From Ephydatia muelleri (lineage: Eukaryota; Porifera; Demospongiae; Spongillida; Spongillidae), in assembly GCA_013339895.1 (NCBI GenBank), contig JABACO010000011.1:2309746-2373745 (forward strand): a stretch of DNA of 64,000 bases, written 5' to 3'. The notes below the pieces were generated by a model that was given only the letters and a program-made list of their open reading frames with translations, searched no databases and was not told where the DNA came from. Positions within the stretch are counted from its first letter, which is position 1; each line of letters opens with the position of its first letter. Positions 1 through 12,009 of the stretch are shown piece by piece. The position numbers and the translations under genes were made by a program.

Positions 1-74
1 ACAGAAATCATGTGATGGAATCTCAGAAACAAAAAAAAGTGACTTTTACAACTTTGGTAATCGCTCATTTCTAC

Positions 75-1560
75 ATATGACATATATATTTCGGTACCCA
101 CTGTCTGATTTGTGTGATTAATCTACGCTATATAAATACGATGGTGGCCAGTTTACAAGTACATTGATATGTATACTATTCCCATTCACACCCAGTGGCA
201 TGTACAGTTCGCTTCTGAATTTCATGTCAGTCAGTATTGATCTGTGTTTGAAACTAAATAATGGCATAACACATTAGGCAGAAAGCTAGCACTGGTATAG
301 AAAAGCCATTGCACATCCAAATATTATGCTTGAATCAGGATTGGTGTTGGATATAGCGATACACCATTATAAGAAGTTCAGACATTTGTAGTTGAACGTT
401 GCTGTGACAAGGCTAGCTGCATTGCAACCTCTGCATGTTCCCACATACCTTGAAGGTACTGTTATGCATTTCAGATGACACCATTCTTTACACCTAAAAC
501 ATTGAATCAGTGTTCCTTCCTCTGGCAAGCAGCAGATACAAATGGGAACCTTTTCAGTTATATTCTGGTCTAGATCCTGCTGCAATAACTGCATGTAGGA
601 AATGTGTCATTTTACTCTTTCAATTCAGTCACATAATAGAACCTCATTTTGTAGCATCATAATTGTGACTGTACCAGGATCTTGATCAAAATAATTGGAG
701 AAGCAAAAGCAATAGTAAAGACACCACAATCACTTCCATTTTGTTGTTTGTACACTGAATCGGCATATTCGCTGTTCATTTACTTTTGATAGGACTGCAG
801 AATATCAGCAACCAACTTTTTTTTGTCATCTGTGGTAGGTCCCCATGGTATGCTATCATAGACCCTGAAAGTAGATGGTGGTGCATCAACAGCAGATACC
901 ATTTTCCAGTGTACATTGTTGACATTTAATATCTGAATGAATTGTTTCCTTTTAGGTTCCATCTGGTAATTCAAGACTAGAAGAGTGGATTGAAAACCGT
1001 CAATGTGGCTCCTTCAACAAGTACTGTGCCATCCAACCATTCAGATGTTAGTAATATTTTCTCGTGCCAATAGATTACACTGACACATCCAACCTGCCTC
1101 CAGGCTTTACATTCCACGCCCACAGTAGTCTGATCATCCAAAGCGTTTGGAGATATCTCTGCTTCCTGAATATCCTTGTAATTTGTGCAGGTGCAACTTG
1201 GATGGCACGGAGATGAACACACCTTTAATTTGGCCATACACAGGCAGTGTGGTATCTTGTTCTGCAAATGCAATCTAAAATGAAGCATAGACATCATGTG
1301 CACAAATGTTTCAATGTGAGGTGTAGTTGCTGGGAGAATAAGATAATCACTACCATAAAGGAAACACAGTTCCTCTGGAGCCAGCTGCAGCAGTTTCTGA
1401 TGCCCTTGAGAGCGATCACTGTAAGTAATGCAATCACCTATGTTAACTGACTCTTTAGCATTTTGGTGAAGTGATCTACTATTGTTATTAAAACTCTTTA
1501 TGTGATGATTTTGATCTAAACATAACCCTTGGAAAATTTTGTCCAAGGGTTATGTCAAAA
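75..1560 (-). pseudogene. Ulp1-like (C48) protease plus PHD-finger repeat, copy A
   Basis: Degenerate coding copy read on the minus strand. From N- to C-terminus: a 977-1546 open segment of unknown fold with Cys pairs (CSSPCHPSCTC), then 780-974 with the NNVHW His motif and a VYD Asp motif, then around 722-747 in a different frame a Q..GSDCG catalytic Cys motif. Together these are the His-Asp-Cys arrangement of Ulp1/SENP-type (C48) cysteine proteases. The segment 367-594 is a PHD-type zinc finger (CxxC..CxxC..HxxC..CxxC). Frames shift between the motifs, so this copy is not intact. Such Ulp1 domains are known as passengers of DNA transposons, including C-terminal domains of Ginger1 transposases, but I see no transposase core fused here. 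Similar copies lie at 2505-3305, 15925-17465 and 24609-27020. Confidence 0.7.
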
Positions 1561-1586
1561 CACACAAAACACACACATGCACACAC

Positions 1587-2065
1587 ATACGGGGCCTGAT
1601 GTGCATGTGTAGCATTTCCCCGTTGCACAGCAACTGAAAGCTATTGCAGGAGTAAAGATTAGGCACTGCATGCCCGTACTCTCCAGATATCTGTTTAAGA
1701 TGATGAACAAGCTCCAGTTTAAAAAGCGGATATACTTTTATGCTTTTTGTGCTCTGCCTGATTGGCTACTGCTAGCCCCTGCTACAATAGTTAAGTCGGA
1801 CGGGGGATAACTTAGATGTCAGGGCAGGTGGCATCCCAAACAAGGTGCCTACCACATTGCCACGGCAGTCGGGATTTGGAGGTGCATGGAAGTGATTTCC
1901 ACTCACCACGTAGATGGGTAAGAGAATTAAATGCATATCAGCCTCAAAGAAGCTGCCAAAGACCAAGCACCCTGGAACAGTTTTACTGGAAACAAGTGTA
2001 ATGCAGCATTATAGTAATGTGCAATTCAGTTAAGATATTTAATTAAGTTTGCATTAAAATAGCAA
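1587..2065. repeat. Repeat segment shared with 25080-25910
   Basis: A roughly 480 bp non-coding segment beginning GGGGCCTGATGTGCATG and ending near TTTGCATTAAAATAG. It reappears in the same orientation at 25080-25910, where it is interrupted by a roughly 300 bp insertion. It lies next to Ulp1/PHD copies in both places, so it is probably part of that repeat family. No coding potential was recognised. Confidence 0.6.
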
Positions 2066-2074
2066 AAGAGAATT

Positions 2075-2126
2075 ATGTGTGTTTCTGTGTGTTTGTGTTT
2101 CTGTATTGTGGGGGGGGGGGGGGGGT

Positions 2127-2173
<47 letters not shown>

Positions 2174-2500
2174 TTATGTGTGTGTTTCTATGTGTGTCTA
2201 TTTGTGTGTGTATTGTGTGTGTGTGTACGTGTGTAAGTGTGTGTGTTTGTGTTTCTGTATTGTTAGGTGTGTGTTTCTATGTATATGTGTATTTATGTGT
2301 GTTTTTCTATGTGTGTGTATTTGTGTGTGTATTTGTGTGTGTGTGTGTGCGTGTGTGCGTGTACGTGTGTGTGTATGTGTGTGTGCGGTACGTGTGTGTG
2401 TACGTGTGTGTGCGGTACGTGTGTGTTTGTGTTTGTGTATTGTGGGTGTATGTGTGTGTGAATTTGTGTGTGTGTGTGTGTGTGTGTGTTTCTTTAGTCT
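2075..2500. repeat. (TG)n-rich microsatellite
   Basis: Imperfect TG/GT tract with interspersed TTTCT and TGTATT units and a poly-G run near 2110-2125. It produces long low-complexity Cys/Val open frames on the plus strand and His/Thr frames on the minus strand; these are artefacts. The tract is followed by TTTAGTCTTTGTCTTTGTGA, which also borders the microsatellites near 17400 and 24680. Confidence 0.95.
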
Positions 2501-2504
2501 TTGT

Positions 2505-3305
2505 CTTTGTGAGTGAAAATGTCCTGGTAGTACAGCTTGTCTGTACTTCTGTTTCATTACATAATTACAAAAGCAAAATTGAATTTCATATTAAATTTAC
2601 CACAGCAACTGAAGATCAAGTGACTGCCTGGCAATGCTTTCAATGTTTCAATGGTAATCGCTCATTTCTACATATGCAGATGACACCATAGTTTACAACT
2701 ACAACATTGAATCAGTGTTCCTTCCTCTGGCAAGCAGCAGATACAATAAATGGGAACCTTTTCAGTTATATTCTGGTCTGGAATCCTGCTGCAATAACTG
2801 CATGCAGGAAATGGTGTCATTTGTACTCCTTAAATTCTGTCACTTAATAGAACCTCATTTTTGTAGTATCACAATTGTGACTGTACAAGGGTCTTAATTA
2901 AAATGATACGAGAAGCAAAAGCAATAGTAAAGACACCACAATCACTTCCATTTTGTTGTTAGTACACTGATCGGCATATTCACTGTTTATGTACCTTTGA
3001 TGGGACTGCAGAATATCAGCAACCAACGTTTTTTGTCATCTGTGGTAGGTCCCAATGTATGCTATCATAGACCCTGAAAGTAGATGGAGTGCATCAATAG
3101 CAGATACCAATTGCCAGTGTACATTGTTGACTTTTAATATCTGAATTAATGGTTTCTTGTTGGGTTTCATCTGGTAATTCAAGACTACAAGAGTGGATTG
3201 CAAGCCATCATGTTGCATGATCTTCCTGAATATCTTTGTAATTTGTGCAAGTGCGATTTGGATGGTACAGAGATGAACACACCGTTAAGATGGCCTTACA
3301 CGGGC
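2505..3305 (-). pseudogene. Ulp1/PHD repeat, truncated copy B
   Basis: Second copy of the Ulp1/PHD repeat in the same orientation as the copy at 75-1560. The stretch 3036-3218 encodes the protease His segment (VNNVHW) and the neighbouring VSAIDA segment on the minus strand; 2700-2800 corresponds to the PHD-finger end. It carries in-frame stops and indels and lacks the N-terminal half. The flanking TTTAGTCTTTGTCTTTGTGA sequence directly follows the TG microsatellite. Confidence 0.6.
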
Positions 3306-3307
3306 AG

Positions 3308-4086
3308 TGACAAAATCACAGTAAATTATGTGGAATGCTGTATGAAATGAATTACAGTCCAAGAGGTATGCAGGATTGTCTTCCTTCCGACAAGCCTTTT
3401 AACCCAAATATGACCTACATGTATAGTCTCCTACCCAGACCAAACTGTGAGCTTGCAGTATACTATACGCACGTACTCAGGGCCACCAGAAGTGGACAGA
3501 CGTTTCGCACTCATAGGCATACCATCAGCAGGCATTAGAGATGCCTTGCTTGTGGCACTGGACAAAGCAAAGGAGGTAATATTCAGTACCGTGTAGTCAA
3601 ACGGTATAGATATTTCTACTATAAGTCTATGGTCAAACCTCATTAATTGTGTTATCAAATTGAACTAACGCTATCCATTACTTGTGACTATAACTTTGAT
3701 TGTTTTGACGCTTGTAGAATGAAAATGATCGCACTATAATGAAGTCTACTTGAAGGGTTGCAGTAGTTGAGGAGTTCTATGACATATTGAACCAGGTACA
3801 CCATAAAGATTGCCTAGGGAAAGGCCGGGCAAAGTGGACAGGTCGGGCAAAGCGAAAATTACTTTAAGACGTTCTAACATAAAATTATCCGATTTTGCCC
3901 AGTTATAAAATAGGTGCTGACTGACAAAGTAGATTATAAATTAGTTAGTTTATGTATACATTATTCATTACTTCGTTGTTCCTTACGATAGTCGTCCGTG
4001 ATAACCTTTTTTTTTTTCCAATCATAACAAATGAGACAAATGGTTGCATACACATAATCATGTTGCCTACCATCGCCTGTGATAAT
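3308..4086. repeat. Left arm of inverted repeat IR-A
   Basis: This segment reads as the reverse complement of 10475-11700. For example, the sequence around 3340-3480 (AGGTATGCAGGATTGTCTTC, and the Cys-free ACGTACTCAGGGCCACCAGA block) matches 11520-11700, and 4020-4080 matches 10480-10540. The right arm has an extra insertion of about 490 bp (11030-11518). No coding function recognised. A short motif GTCTCCTACCCAGACC resembles the termini of repeats at 44348 and 46390. Confidence 0.8.
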
Positions 4087-4122
4087 GCTTGGTTCAGCCC
4101 CATAATTATCTACTACTGTTAG

Positions 4123-4637
4123 CAGTTGCGTGGTGGCCAGGGGGGGGCCGGGGGGGGGGCAATCGCCCCCCCCCCCCCCTGCGGGGCTTAAAAATAGGGG
4201 GCGCCACCAAGCACAAGGGGCGCCAACAACTGAAAGTTAGTAACAATTAATTTTCCTTCCGATACGTAAATCATACCATGGCAATTGAATCGGCAATCAC
4301 TCGTTGGAACAAAGGCCGTGAGGCGCTCCCGGCTCCCCCCCACCCTCCATGCATGCAATAAAATGCTTTTGATTTGACCATATCATGTCAATATAGACGC
4401 TCTATGCCAATCCATGGTTATTAATATTAACTATTAATAATTCTTGGTCATTCCTACGTTCATCGCACGTGTACTGATTGTTCAGTTAGCGCATGCACAC
4501 GCATGTAATTACATATTTTACTCGTACGTACGAGCGTAGCTTGCACGATTGCGCCGGGAGGGGGGGGAGGGGGGGGGGGGAGGGGCGCCAAAATATGCGA
4601 GTGCCCCCCCAGCCAATAAATAGCCACCACGCCACTG
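4123..4637. mobile_element. Possible hAT-type MITE rich in G/C runs
   Basis: Ends look like imperfect terminal inverted repeats: CAGTTGCGTGGTGGCCAGGG at the left and, read from the right end inward, CAGTGGCGTGGTGGCTATTT. CAGTGGCGT-type ends are typical of hAT elements. The interior has long G and C homopolymers and no coding region. The flanking 8-mers do not match, so no target-site duplication supports the call. Confidence 0.4.
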
Positions 4638-7169
4638 ACAGATGCGAGCGGAAAAGGCCTTCGTAGTGTAACTTCATCAAAACACTTTGTGTTACGACCG
4701 CTTCCCTCCGGTCCCTGAATAACACCTTGGAGTTCCTTTCAGAACATCTGCTTCGCTGGGTTATTGCCTATAACTTTGTCTGCATTGCACACCACACGGT
4801 CTCCGACAGAAAAACCCATCGCTATCCCAGCCCGGCTTTACTTCAATTTACTGCTGCGGTTGTAAAGAAAGTCTACAGTTTTGACTTCTATACGTTATCC
4901 CCGTTACTAAAAGATGCATGCAGTTTTATTACCACAGGACGAATGTACATGCGTGATGAATGTACCTTGGCGTTCAATTTCATGTAGGTACTGGTAGAGA
5001 ATCCTACATATTGGACTATTCAAAGCTCTGTGACTTTAAACACCCCCAAGCATTTGTTCATAGATTATGAGTACTGACTGACCTGCACTCTTGAAAATGA
5101 GCCACTAGTCACAATGGGTCTTAGAGGAGCGTGATTCTTCTGGCGAAGCCGTACACTACATGCCTCGCACAATTTGATGATGTGTTCAACTACGCTTCAC
5201 GGCGCGACAGTGTACCGTATGCAGCCTTGTATATTGCACCCATACTAATCGATACTCGTCTGCACTCGACACGTGGGCAGTTTTTCACACGTCACGAATG
5301 CGGCGTCTGTATACGTCTCAGAACGAACACTTCGCTTATACGTATAATATCGCGGTCTGCATATGGATTCAGTATATTCGTCATCACCTGTCTGCATACT
5401 TCAGATGAACGCGTGCAGACTCTGTACACGTCATGTATTCGAATCGTTTCAAATCCATTTTCTGTTCTGCATACTTGAAGGCTAGTGCTTAAACCCTGAA
5501 CCACGCCAGTAATAATTCAGAATTTAACGGCAAACTTTAATCAAATAACAGCTGAAATACAACTTGGTCAAAAAATAAACAGGTATAGTTCCAAGCTGGC
5601 GATCAAAGTCTCCATCACATCCTGCTGATGTAGTTAGAAGGGCACTCTCCGCCTAGCAGAGGCCTCTTGGAAGGCGAGCACGAGCCTCTACTACTCTCGC
5701 GGCACTTGTCGACGGTTCCCTTACAAGCACACGCTAAAATATTACAGAGGTTATGCACAAAGAACTCAGCATTTACTTACTCTCTGACCGCAGTGGTAGC
5801 TAGCTTATGCTTTACAATGCTATCGTCGTCATCCCCTTGGTTGGCCATGCAGCGAAACGTTTTCATTTGGCCGTAGTAGACCCTGGCGTCGGCTCAAGAG
5901 CTGTGGTCAGAAAGTAAAGTCATAGCATGCCTACTCTGTACCTGCGTTTCTTCTTTTGCCGGGGTTAGTCACTTCCGCCATTTCAGTCTCGATGTACTCG
6001 CTTAAATATCTCCTGACCCTGAAGTTATTGGCACGCGCACATAATCCACATGCACATATACAACGTACTATGCTCTTCGTAATGGCGTTCTATTGGTCGG
6101 CACTATGCTTAAGAGAACAAACATGACGTAAGCATGTAAACCTTTGTGACATGCAACTTGAAACGCCGCCTCACTGCATCTACTGAATCACACACTTGTC
6201 CTGGTTTGACATAAGCAACACCGTGTAGTGTACAGTGTAAACACGCACAACTTACCAGGCCTAGACTGCTTAAGTCCGTTCGGTATGCCTTTATAACCTC
6301 CGCCTGTCACCCGCGTTGTCCGAAACTCTTGGAACTCTTATCTTGCACAGTTGCACCTCACTGATTCGTCAGCTATATAGTGATCAAAATCAACAATCCA
6401 ATTTCTCTTTCGTTGGGAACGGCTCCATTAGTACTGTCTCCACAGATAGCCCAGTAGTCCAACTTTCCTTTCCTTCTATTTTGATGGGAACTCAACCAAG
6501 TTGCCTATTTTTGTTTCCTTTGCTCGATCGTGCGTCGTCACCTCCATCAATGACCAACACGTGCAAAACTTAATAAAACCGAGCATGCGCAGATAATGAT
6601 ATCAAAATTAATTACTCAAATAGGCCTACAGGCTACACCCGCTAGAAATAGTCACAGATGTAGGTATCAGAAGTTTACAATGATTATAGGGATCCAATAA
6701 CTTACCTGTGAGTTCGAAATAGTACGCGACTCGGTCGAGGTAATTATAGTAGCCACACTCATATGCGTTTTCATGGGGTGTGGTTAAAACGGCCTATATT
6801 CCTATTTATTGCGCACTATCGTAATTTACGGGCTAAACTGCCGCTCGGATATGGGTGCGGTACGCACCCGATACTTAGCCCCAACGATACCCATCTGCAC
6901 ACTGCACTGGACATTGACATATCTAGGTTACGAGTATGTATATCGGTCCGCACACGTGCATGTCTGGATATGTATCTGCATACCATGGCGTGGGCAAACT
7001 CTGCATAGTACTGCATACGATACTATGTCACGCAGTGCTTCTTGAAAGTTGCGAGTGAAAGATTGATTGTTACAAGTTTCCTACTGTACGTATTTCAATG
7101 CATTTTTCAAGTTGAAGCTAAACATATACCTTGGCAAATGTCTTCTTTCCACCGGCATGTAGGGGAAGG
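4638..7169. other. No recognisable gene (spacer of IR-A, left part)
   Basis: Several short open frames occur (for example 5131-5478 and 5667-5876) but none shows a domain, exon borders or similarity I can recognise. Composition is ordinary AT-rich sequence. It separates the left IR-A arm from the Ginger-type element. Confidence 0.5.
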
Positions 7170-7173
7170 CCGG

Positions 7174-9738
7174 TGTCACGTAGAATTAGGAACCCATAGA
7201 ATTAGGGACCCCCGTCCCCAAATCTCTGGAGAATTTGGGACCCCTTCGTAGAATTAGGGACCCCATATAACGATATCGATTTGATATAGCCAGCACATGT
7301 CGTTGGTCAGAAGTATGTATACACAGCGAATATTGGCCCGTGCCGATTTATAGTACATATACACAATAATAAATGTAATCTTTTGGACAGCACAAAGCTT
7401 AGAACAAACGGAATGAGTTGATCGATTACAATACATCCAATGCCATACAAACAGAAGCGTATACGCGTAACATTGTTATTCTGCTGACTGAGAGGCTTCA
7501 TCAACAGCTAGGTCGATGGCATTGTGATGGAAGGCTTTACCTTGTGATGACCGTGCACCTCTCATGCACATTATGAAAGATCAGAGCGAAGAAGGGAGAA
7601 GGCAAGATGGCAACGTATCCAAGCAATAGTTAAGCTAGTCTCTTGTACATTTACCCATCCCTCCTGATGTTGAAAAGACAAGTAGGATGAAGGAGCCATG
7701 CTCTATTTCACGTATACGTTGATCATAAGATCTCTGGTCATTAGAGTTTCGGTGTTGCGATGAATTACTGATTAATTCAATTAATGATTTATTTATTTTT
7801 AATTATTATCGTGCAACACACAATTATCGTTGAAGGTGGCATTTGTGAGAACTCATGACGGTAGCGTTTGCGTTCAGCAGCCACATCATAAGCAACTCTA
7901 TAGTGTCTTGATATTGTGGTGATCATTGCCGGAGTAAGAACACATATGCTTTACACAAAAACAATCATTTGCTCAAATATGTGCCTCAGGAAGTAGGTCA
8001 TTGAGAGCAAAAGAAAACTGCAAGAATATGGAGAATACTTTGTTGAAGCTTGGTGAGATGCCCTGTAGCCCATGAGAACTGTTTCAATTTTGACATCCCA
8101 GTTTTTCTGATCTTCATTCACCATCTTTGCTAGACACCGAGACAGGGTTTGATTAAAACGTTCTGTAAGACCATTAGTCTAAGAAACAGAAGTGGTATTT
8201 TTAAATGGATATCCACATCAATAATTACATAAAGTAAATACCTGTGGGTGGTAGGCACTAGAGAGTCTGTGCTCAGCCTTGGTAATCAAATAGAGCTGTC
8301 TTGTTATTTCAGTAACAAACTATGTTACCTACATTTTAGGCATTGAATGATATGCTGTTTATGCATAGCAGTTAATTTTATCTTGCCTATACATGAATTT
8401 AGCTGCAGTTTTGTCTGGAAGAGCTGTGGCTTTTGCCCACTTTGAGAAATAATCGGTCAAGGTGATGATGTATTTATTGCCAAGTGATGTTTCTGGAAGT
8501 GGACCAATTAAATCCATTCCCACTTGGACAGGAATAGGATGTAGCACTCCAGCTGAAGCGTGAAATTTTTTGTTATTTCTTTGACAACGGTCACATGAGC
8601 TCACCTGCATGGTAAAAATGCATGTATAAGTATACTAAGTCTTAATCATATGTTTACATATCACAATCTTACGTATGATATAACATCTGTATATAGTAGT
8701 ACATCGATGCTATAGTGGCATTTGTCCTATTAACTCCGAAGTGACCATCGTCATGTGTTCAGGAGACAATTCTCTGACGCTTATCTTAGACATACACGTA
8801 GAGTTTCATTTATCCCGGAGGGGGCTTGTAAATTTTCGCGATTGGTTATGATGGTAGTTATGTACAAGTTATTATGAAATGGATATTACCAGGCATTAAG
8901 TGAACAAATAATACAATGCATGCGTTGATTCGATTAAATGAAGTCGTTTTAGTTGATGCTTACACAATATTGTACTATGGAAGAATAGAGTAATGAAATC
9001 AGTTATTACTGTGATGATGAAGGGTGATGAAGAGAAAATGTATTCATACGTACAGGAGCTTTCTGCATCATCTGCTGAACTCTGCGAACCTTTCGGCAGC
9101 TCGCAAATCTTAAAGAAGTGGTTGATTCGCTTCATTTGACAAATTGATAATTAGGCCTACTGTATACCGTGTGGAATATCGCATGCGCAAACGATCGGTA
9201 CAATTATAAGAGTGCGTGAATAATTAATTATTAAATTAATGATACAGATTCCCGGGGGGGGGGGGGGGGGGGGGGGGGGGGCGGGTTCCTGAGCCCCCCC
9301 GTACTCTACGCCTATGAGTTATCTACACTCTCTACAACTAGCCGAGTAGTACCCTGTCATCCATCGTCTACGCGCGTTGTATGCATGAAGAAAGAGAAAC
9401 TGTGATGTGACATACTTGCAATTGCAAACTGTTGTTTTTATTCTCACCTCTACCCATGTAGTATAACTCCGCGCCTTTTACAGCGAAAAATTTGGCCATC
9501 TTCCGTAATTACCGCTTGTTTGTCCAATTTGTAGAAGATACTTGTGTATCTCTTTAAAAGTAAACCGCCCGTCTTTGTATCCATCGTCACTCGCCATATG
9601 TGTGCTGCCAGTGCTTTCTAGATCTGGAAATGTATAATTGTTTTAAGGGTCCCCATTTCTACGTAAGGGTCCCCAGTTCTACGTAGAATTGGGGACGGGG
9701 GGTCCCCAATTCTATGGGGACCCCAATATTACCTGACA
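7174..9738. mobile_element. Ginger1-type DNA transposon, 2565 bp
   Basis: The element starts TGTCACGTAGAATTAGG and ends with the inverse of TGTCAGGTAATATTGG. Both ends carry roughly 95 bp imperfect terminal inverted repeats built from AGAATTNGGGACCC subrepeats (7174-7270 and about 9640-9738). It is flanked by an exact 4 bp duplication CCGG (7170-7173 and 9739-9742). Inside, on the minus strand, lie intron-separated pieces of a Gypsy-integrase-like transposase. Known Ginger1 elements have TIRs of tens to a few hundred bp, CCGG-type target duplications and Gypsy-integrase-like transposases, which matches on all three points. A poly-G run at about 9253-9282 lies inside. Confidence 0.85.
8000..8760 (-). 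pseudogene. Ginger/Gypsy-integrase-like transposase, exon pieces
   Basis: Read on the minus strand, four blocks join by GT/AG borders. Near 8757-8673: a zinc-binding half with DDGHFGVNRTNA. 8599-8393: SCDRCQRNN followed by GMDLIGPLPE (first catalytic Asp). 8319-8242: FVTEITRQ to HRLSSAYHPQ. 8178 to about 8000: TNGLTERFNQTL, giving the catalytic Glu, then the C-terminal part of the core. The segment that should carry the second Asp (a DQGxEF-type motif) is missing between blocks two and three, a frame slip precedes the HH motif, and no GPY/F module is seen. It should therefore be inactive. A possible first exon lies at about 9050-9135. The intron-bearing integrase layout resembles Ginger1 and vertebrate KRBA2/GIN genes rather than a Gypsy element. 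Confidence 0.7.
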
Positions 9739-9742
9739 CCGG

Positions 9743-10474
9743 GCAACCGCACAGGGAAAAATGGGTCTAATCAAGTTATGATTTTATAAAGGATTTTATA
9801 ATCCTCTGTAAATTTGGTGATTGAACATAAAAATCAGACACGTGTGATTTTTACTGTTCAATCACGTAATGATTCCAAAATGATTCTACGCGTTTTTTTC
9901 CCTGTGAACAATTTTTTTTCCTGTGTAGACAAATCATTACTCTTTATGATTCAACATGGTTAATAATTTTTGTTACACATTGCATTTATTACAATTGATT
10001 TTCGCAACAGGATCAATTTCGCTTTTTTTAGATTTGACCGGGCCAAGTGGAAAGCGACTAATATGGCACTTCGACGTATCTCGGCATTTTTAATGTTATT
10101 CCATGTAATGCGTCATTCATTTGCGTGCCGTGTTTTATTGTCTTTTGAATTTTCGATTTACAAGTCATGACGAGAATCATCGGCTTTTGATCACCACTTC
10201 AGGTTGCGAGCGACCATCGCGCTGTTACATGCACGTTCTTTGAGCTGTTTACCTATGGCAATAGATACATGCATACGTAGAGATGCAAAAAAAAATCATT
10301 GTAGACCAAGTTATAGCTGGTTAAAGCCTTGCACTGCGGTTAGCCGTCTCACCGCAGCAATGAAAGTTTTATTAACAAGTTATCCACTTTTCCCTATTCA
10401 TTTTGCTCTTAGGGTGGCACTTATGTTTATTTGTCTACTCATAAGTAGTTGTACTTACGTCATGATATACTTAT
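9743..10474. other. No recognisable gene (spacer of IR-A, right part)
   Basis: AT-rich sequence between the Ginger-type element and the right IR-A arm. Short open frames (9970-10170, 10204-10611) show no domain; the second runs into the inverted repeat. Nothing further seen. Confidence 0.5.
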
Positions 10475-11700
10475 CACAGGCGATGGTAGGCAACATGATT
10501 ATGTGTATGCAATCATTTGTCTCATTTATTATGATTAAAAAAAAAAAAAGGTTATCATGGACGCCTATCGTAAGGAAAAACGAAGTAATGAATAATGTAT
10601 ACATACACTAACTAATTTTTAATCTACTTTTGTCTGTCAGCACCTATTTTATAATTTTATGCTGGAGATTCTTAAAGTAATTTTCGCTTTGCCCGACCTG
10701 TCCACTTTGCCCGGCCTTTCCCTAGGCAATCTTTAAGGTGTACCTGGTTCAATATGTCATAGAACTCCTCAACTACTGCAATCCTTCAAGTAGGCTTCAT
10801 TATAGTGCGATCATTGTCATTATACAAGCGTCAAAACAATGTCACCAACTAATGAAGTTCAATTTGGTAACACAATTAAATAGATTTGACCATAGACTTA
10901 TAGTAGAAAATATCTATACCGTTTGACTACACGGTACTGAATATTACCTCCTTTGCTTTGTCCAGTGTCACGACCAAGACATCTCTAATGCCTGCTGATG
11001 GTATGCCTATGAGTGCGAAAAGACTGTTCTTCACGAAGTGTCGAAAGCCGGGAAGCATCGGAATCTTTCATTATTATCCCTTTGAGATGCGATTATCCGT
11101 TGAGCTAGCCTGTGCTTTATCACAGTGCTTCTAGAACACTTCCGAAATGAAGCTTCGATAAAATATCTTTCGAGCTGTTCACAAATAGTGCTAAACACGT
11201 GCTCGGCGTACAAAGGATTAAATCCGGTTGATTAACCGGATACCCAGCTAATCAACCGGACGACCATTTGATTAACCGGACGCCCGGTTGATCAACCGGA
11301 TGACCGATTGATCAACCGGAAAATGATTCGACATCGGGACAGAACAGGTGACATGAACACAATTTCAATCAGGTAATCGCCCCGCGTTCACTTCACACGC
11401 ATTAACAGACAAATTACAGGCCAGAAATATGCGATGAATCGTGGTAATTTTCAGCAGTTCCTTTCCAGCCCTTGTAACATGCAATAAAAAAATATTTGTA
11501 GTGTCGACCTTAGCATTGCCCCCACTTCTGGTGGCCCTGAGTACGTGCGTGATGTTATACTGCAAGCTCACAGTTTGGTCTGGGTACGAGACTATACATA
11601 TGTGGGTAAAAAGGATTTTCGGAATGAAGACAATCCTGCATACCTCTTGGGCTGTAATTCATTTCATGCAGCATTCCACATAATTTACTATCATTTTGTC
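10475..11700. repeat. Right arm of inverted repeat IR-A
   Basis: Reverse complement of 3308-4086, interrupted by an extra block at about 11030-11518 that has no counterpart in the left arm and contains the TTGATCAACCGG array. Small open frames here mirror those of the left arm and have no recognised function. Confidence 0.8.
11222..11322. repeat. TTGATCAACCGG tandem array 1
   Basis: About five units of roughly 20 bp, each ending TTGAT(C/T)AACCGG followed by variable ACGACC/ATACCC-like linkers. The unit contains the palindrome TTGATCAA and the CCGG tetranucleotide. Related degenerate arrays lie at 15735-15915 and 27020-27122. Confidence 0.75.
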
Positions 11701-12009
11701 ACGTCTCTGCATGTTGACAATAACGTGTTAGTCAATTCTCACTTCCGCCTCAAATTAAATAAAAGCTTGGCCTACATGGACTTGCACGAACAACTGGTGT
11801 ACACTTACAATGAGCCGGTCTATTCTCATACATTTCTTGTGTCTAGCAATTTATTTTGAATCTTCAGTAAGCGCCCCTAAGACCCAACGATCACAATGTG
11901 ACAAGTGTGAATTTGCAAGTGGACTCGACGCATTAGAAAAAATAATGGTTTGTCTTAAATAACGATATTTAATTCCTGTTTCATTGCTGTTTCTTTAAAA
12001 TCACTGCAG

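Noticed and set aside
2077..2691. Long Cys/Val-rich open frames (and His/Thr-rich opposite frames)
   Set aside because: They are translations of TG/CA microsatellite; the same happens at 16981-17433, 24611-24939 and 55710-56214.
4486..4725. Pro-rich minus-strand frame
   Set aside because: Generated by G/C homopolymers in the hAT-like MITE.
8000..8760. Gypsy LTR retrotransposon
   Set aside because: No RT or RNase H nearby, introns inside the integrase, and TIRs with CCGG duplication enclose it; Ginger1 fits better.
11222..11322. CRISPR-like array
   Set aside because: Units are about 20 bp, imperfect, without unique spacers of constant length, in a eukaryotic genome; it is a minisatellite-type array.
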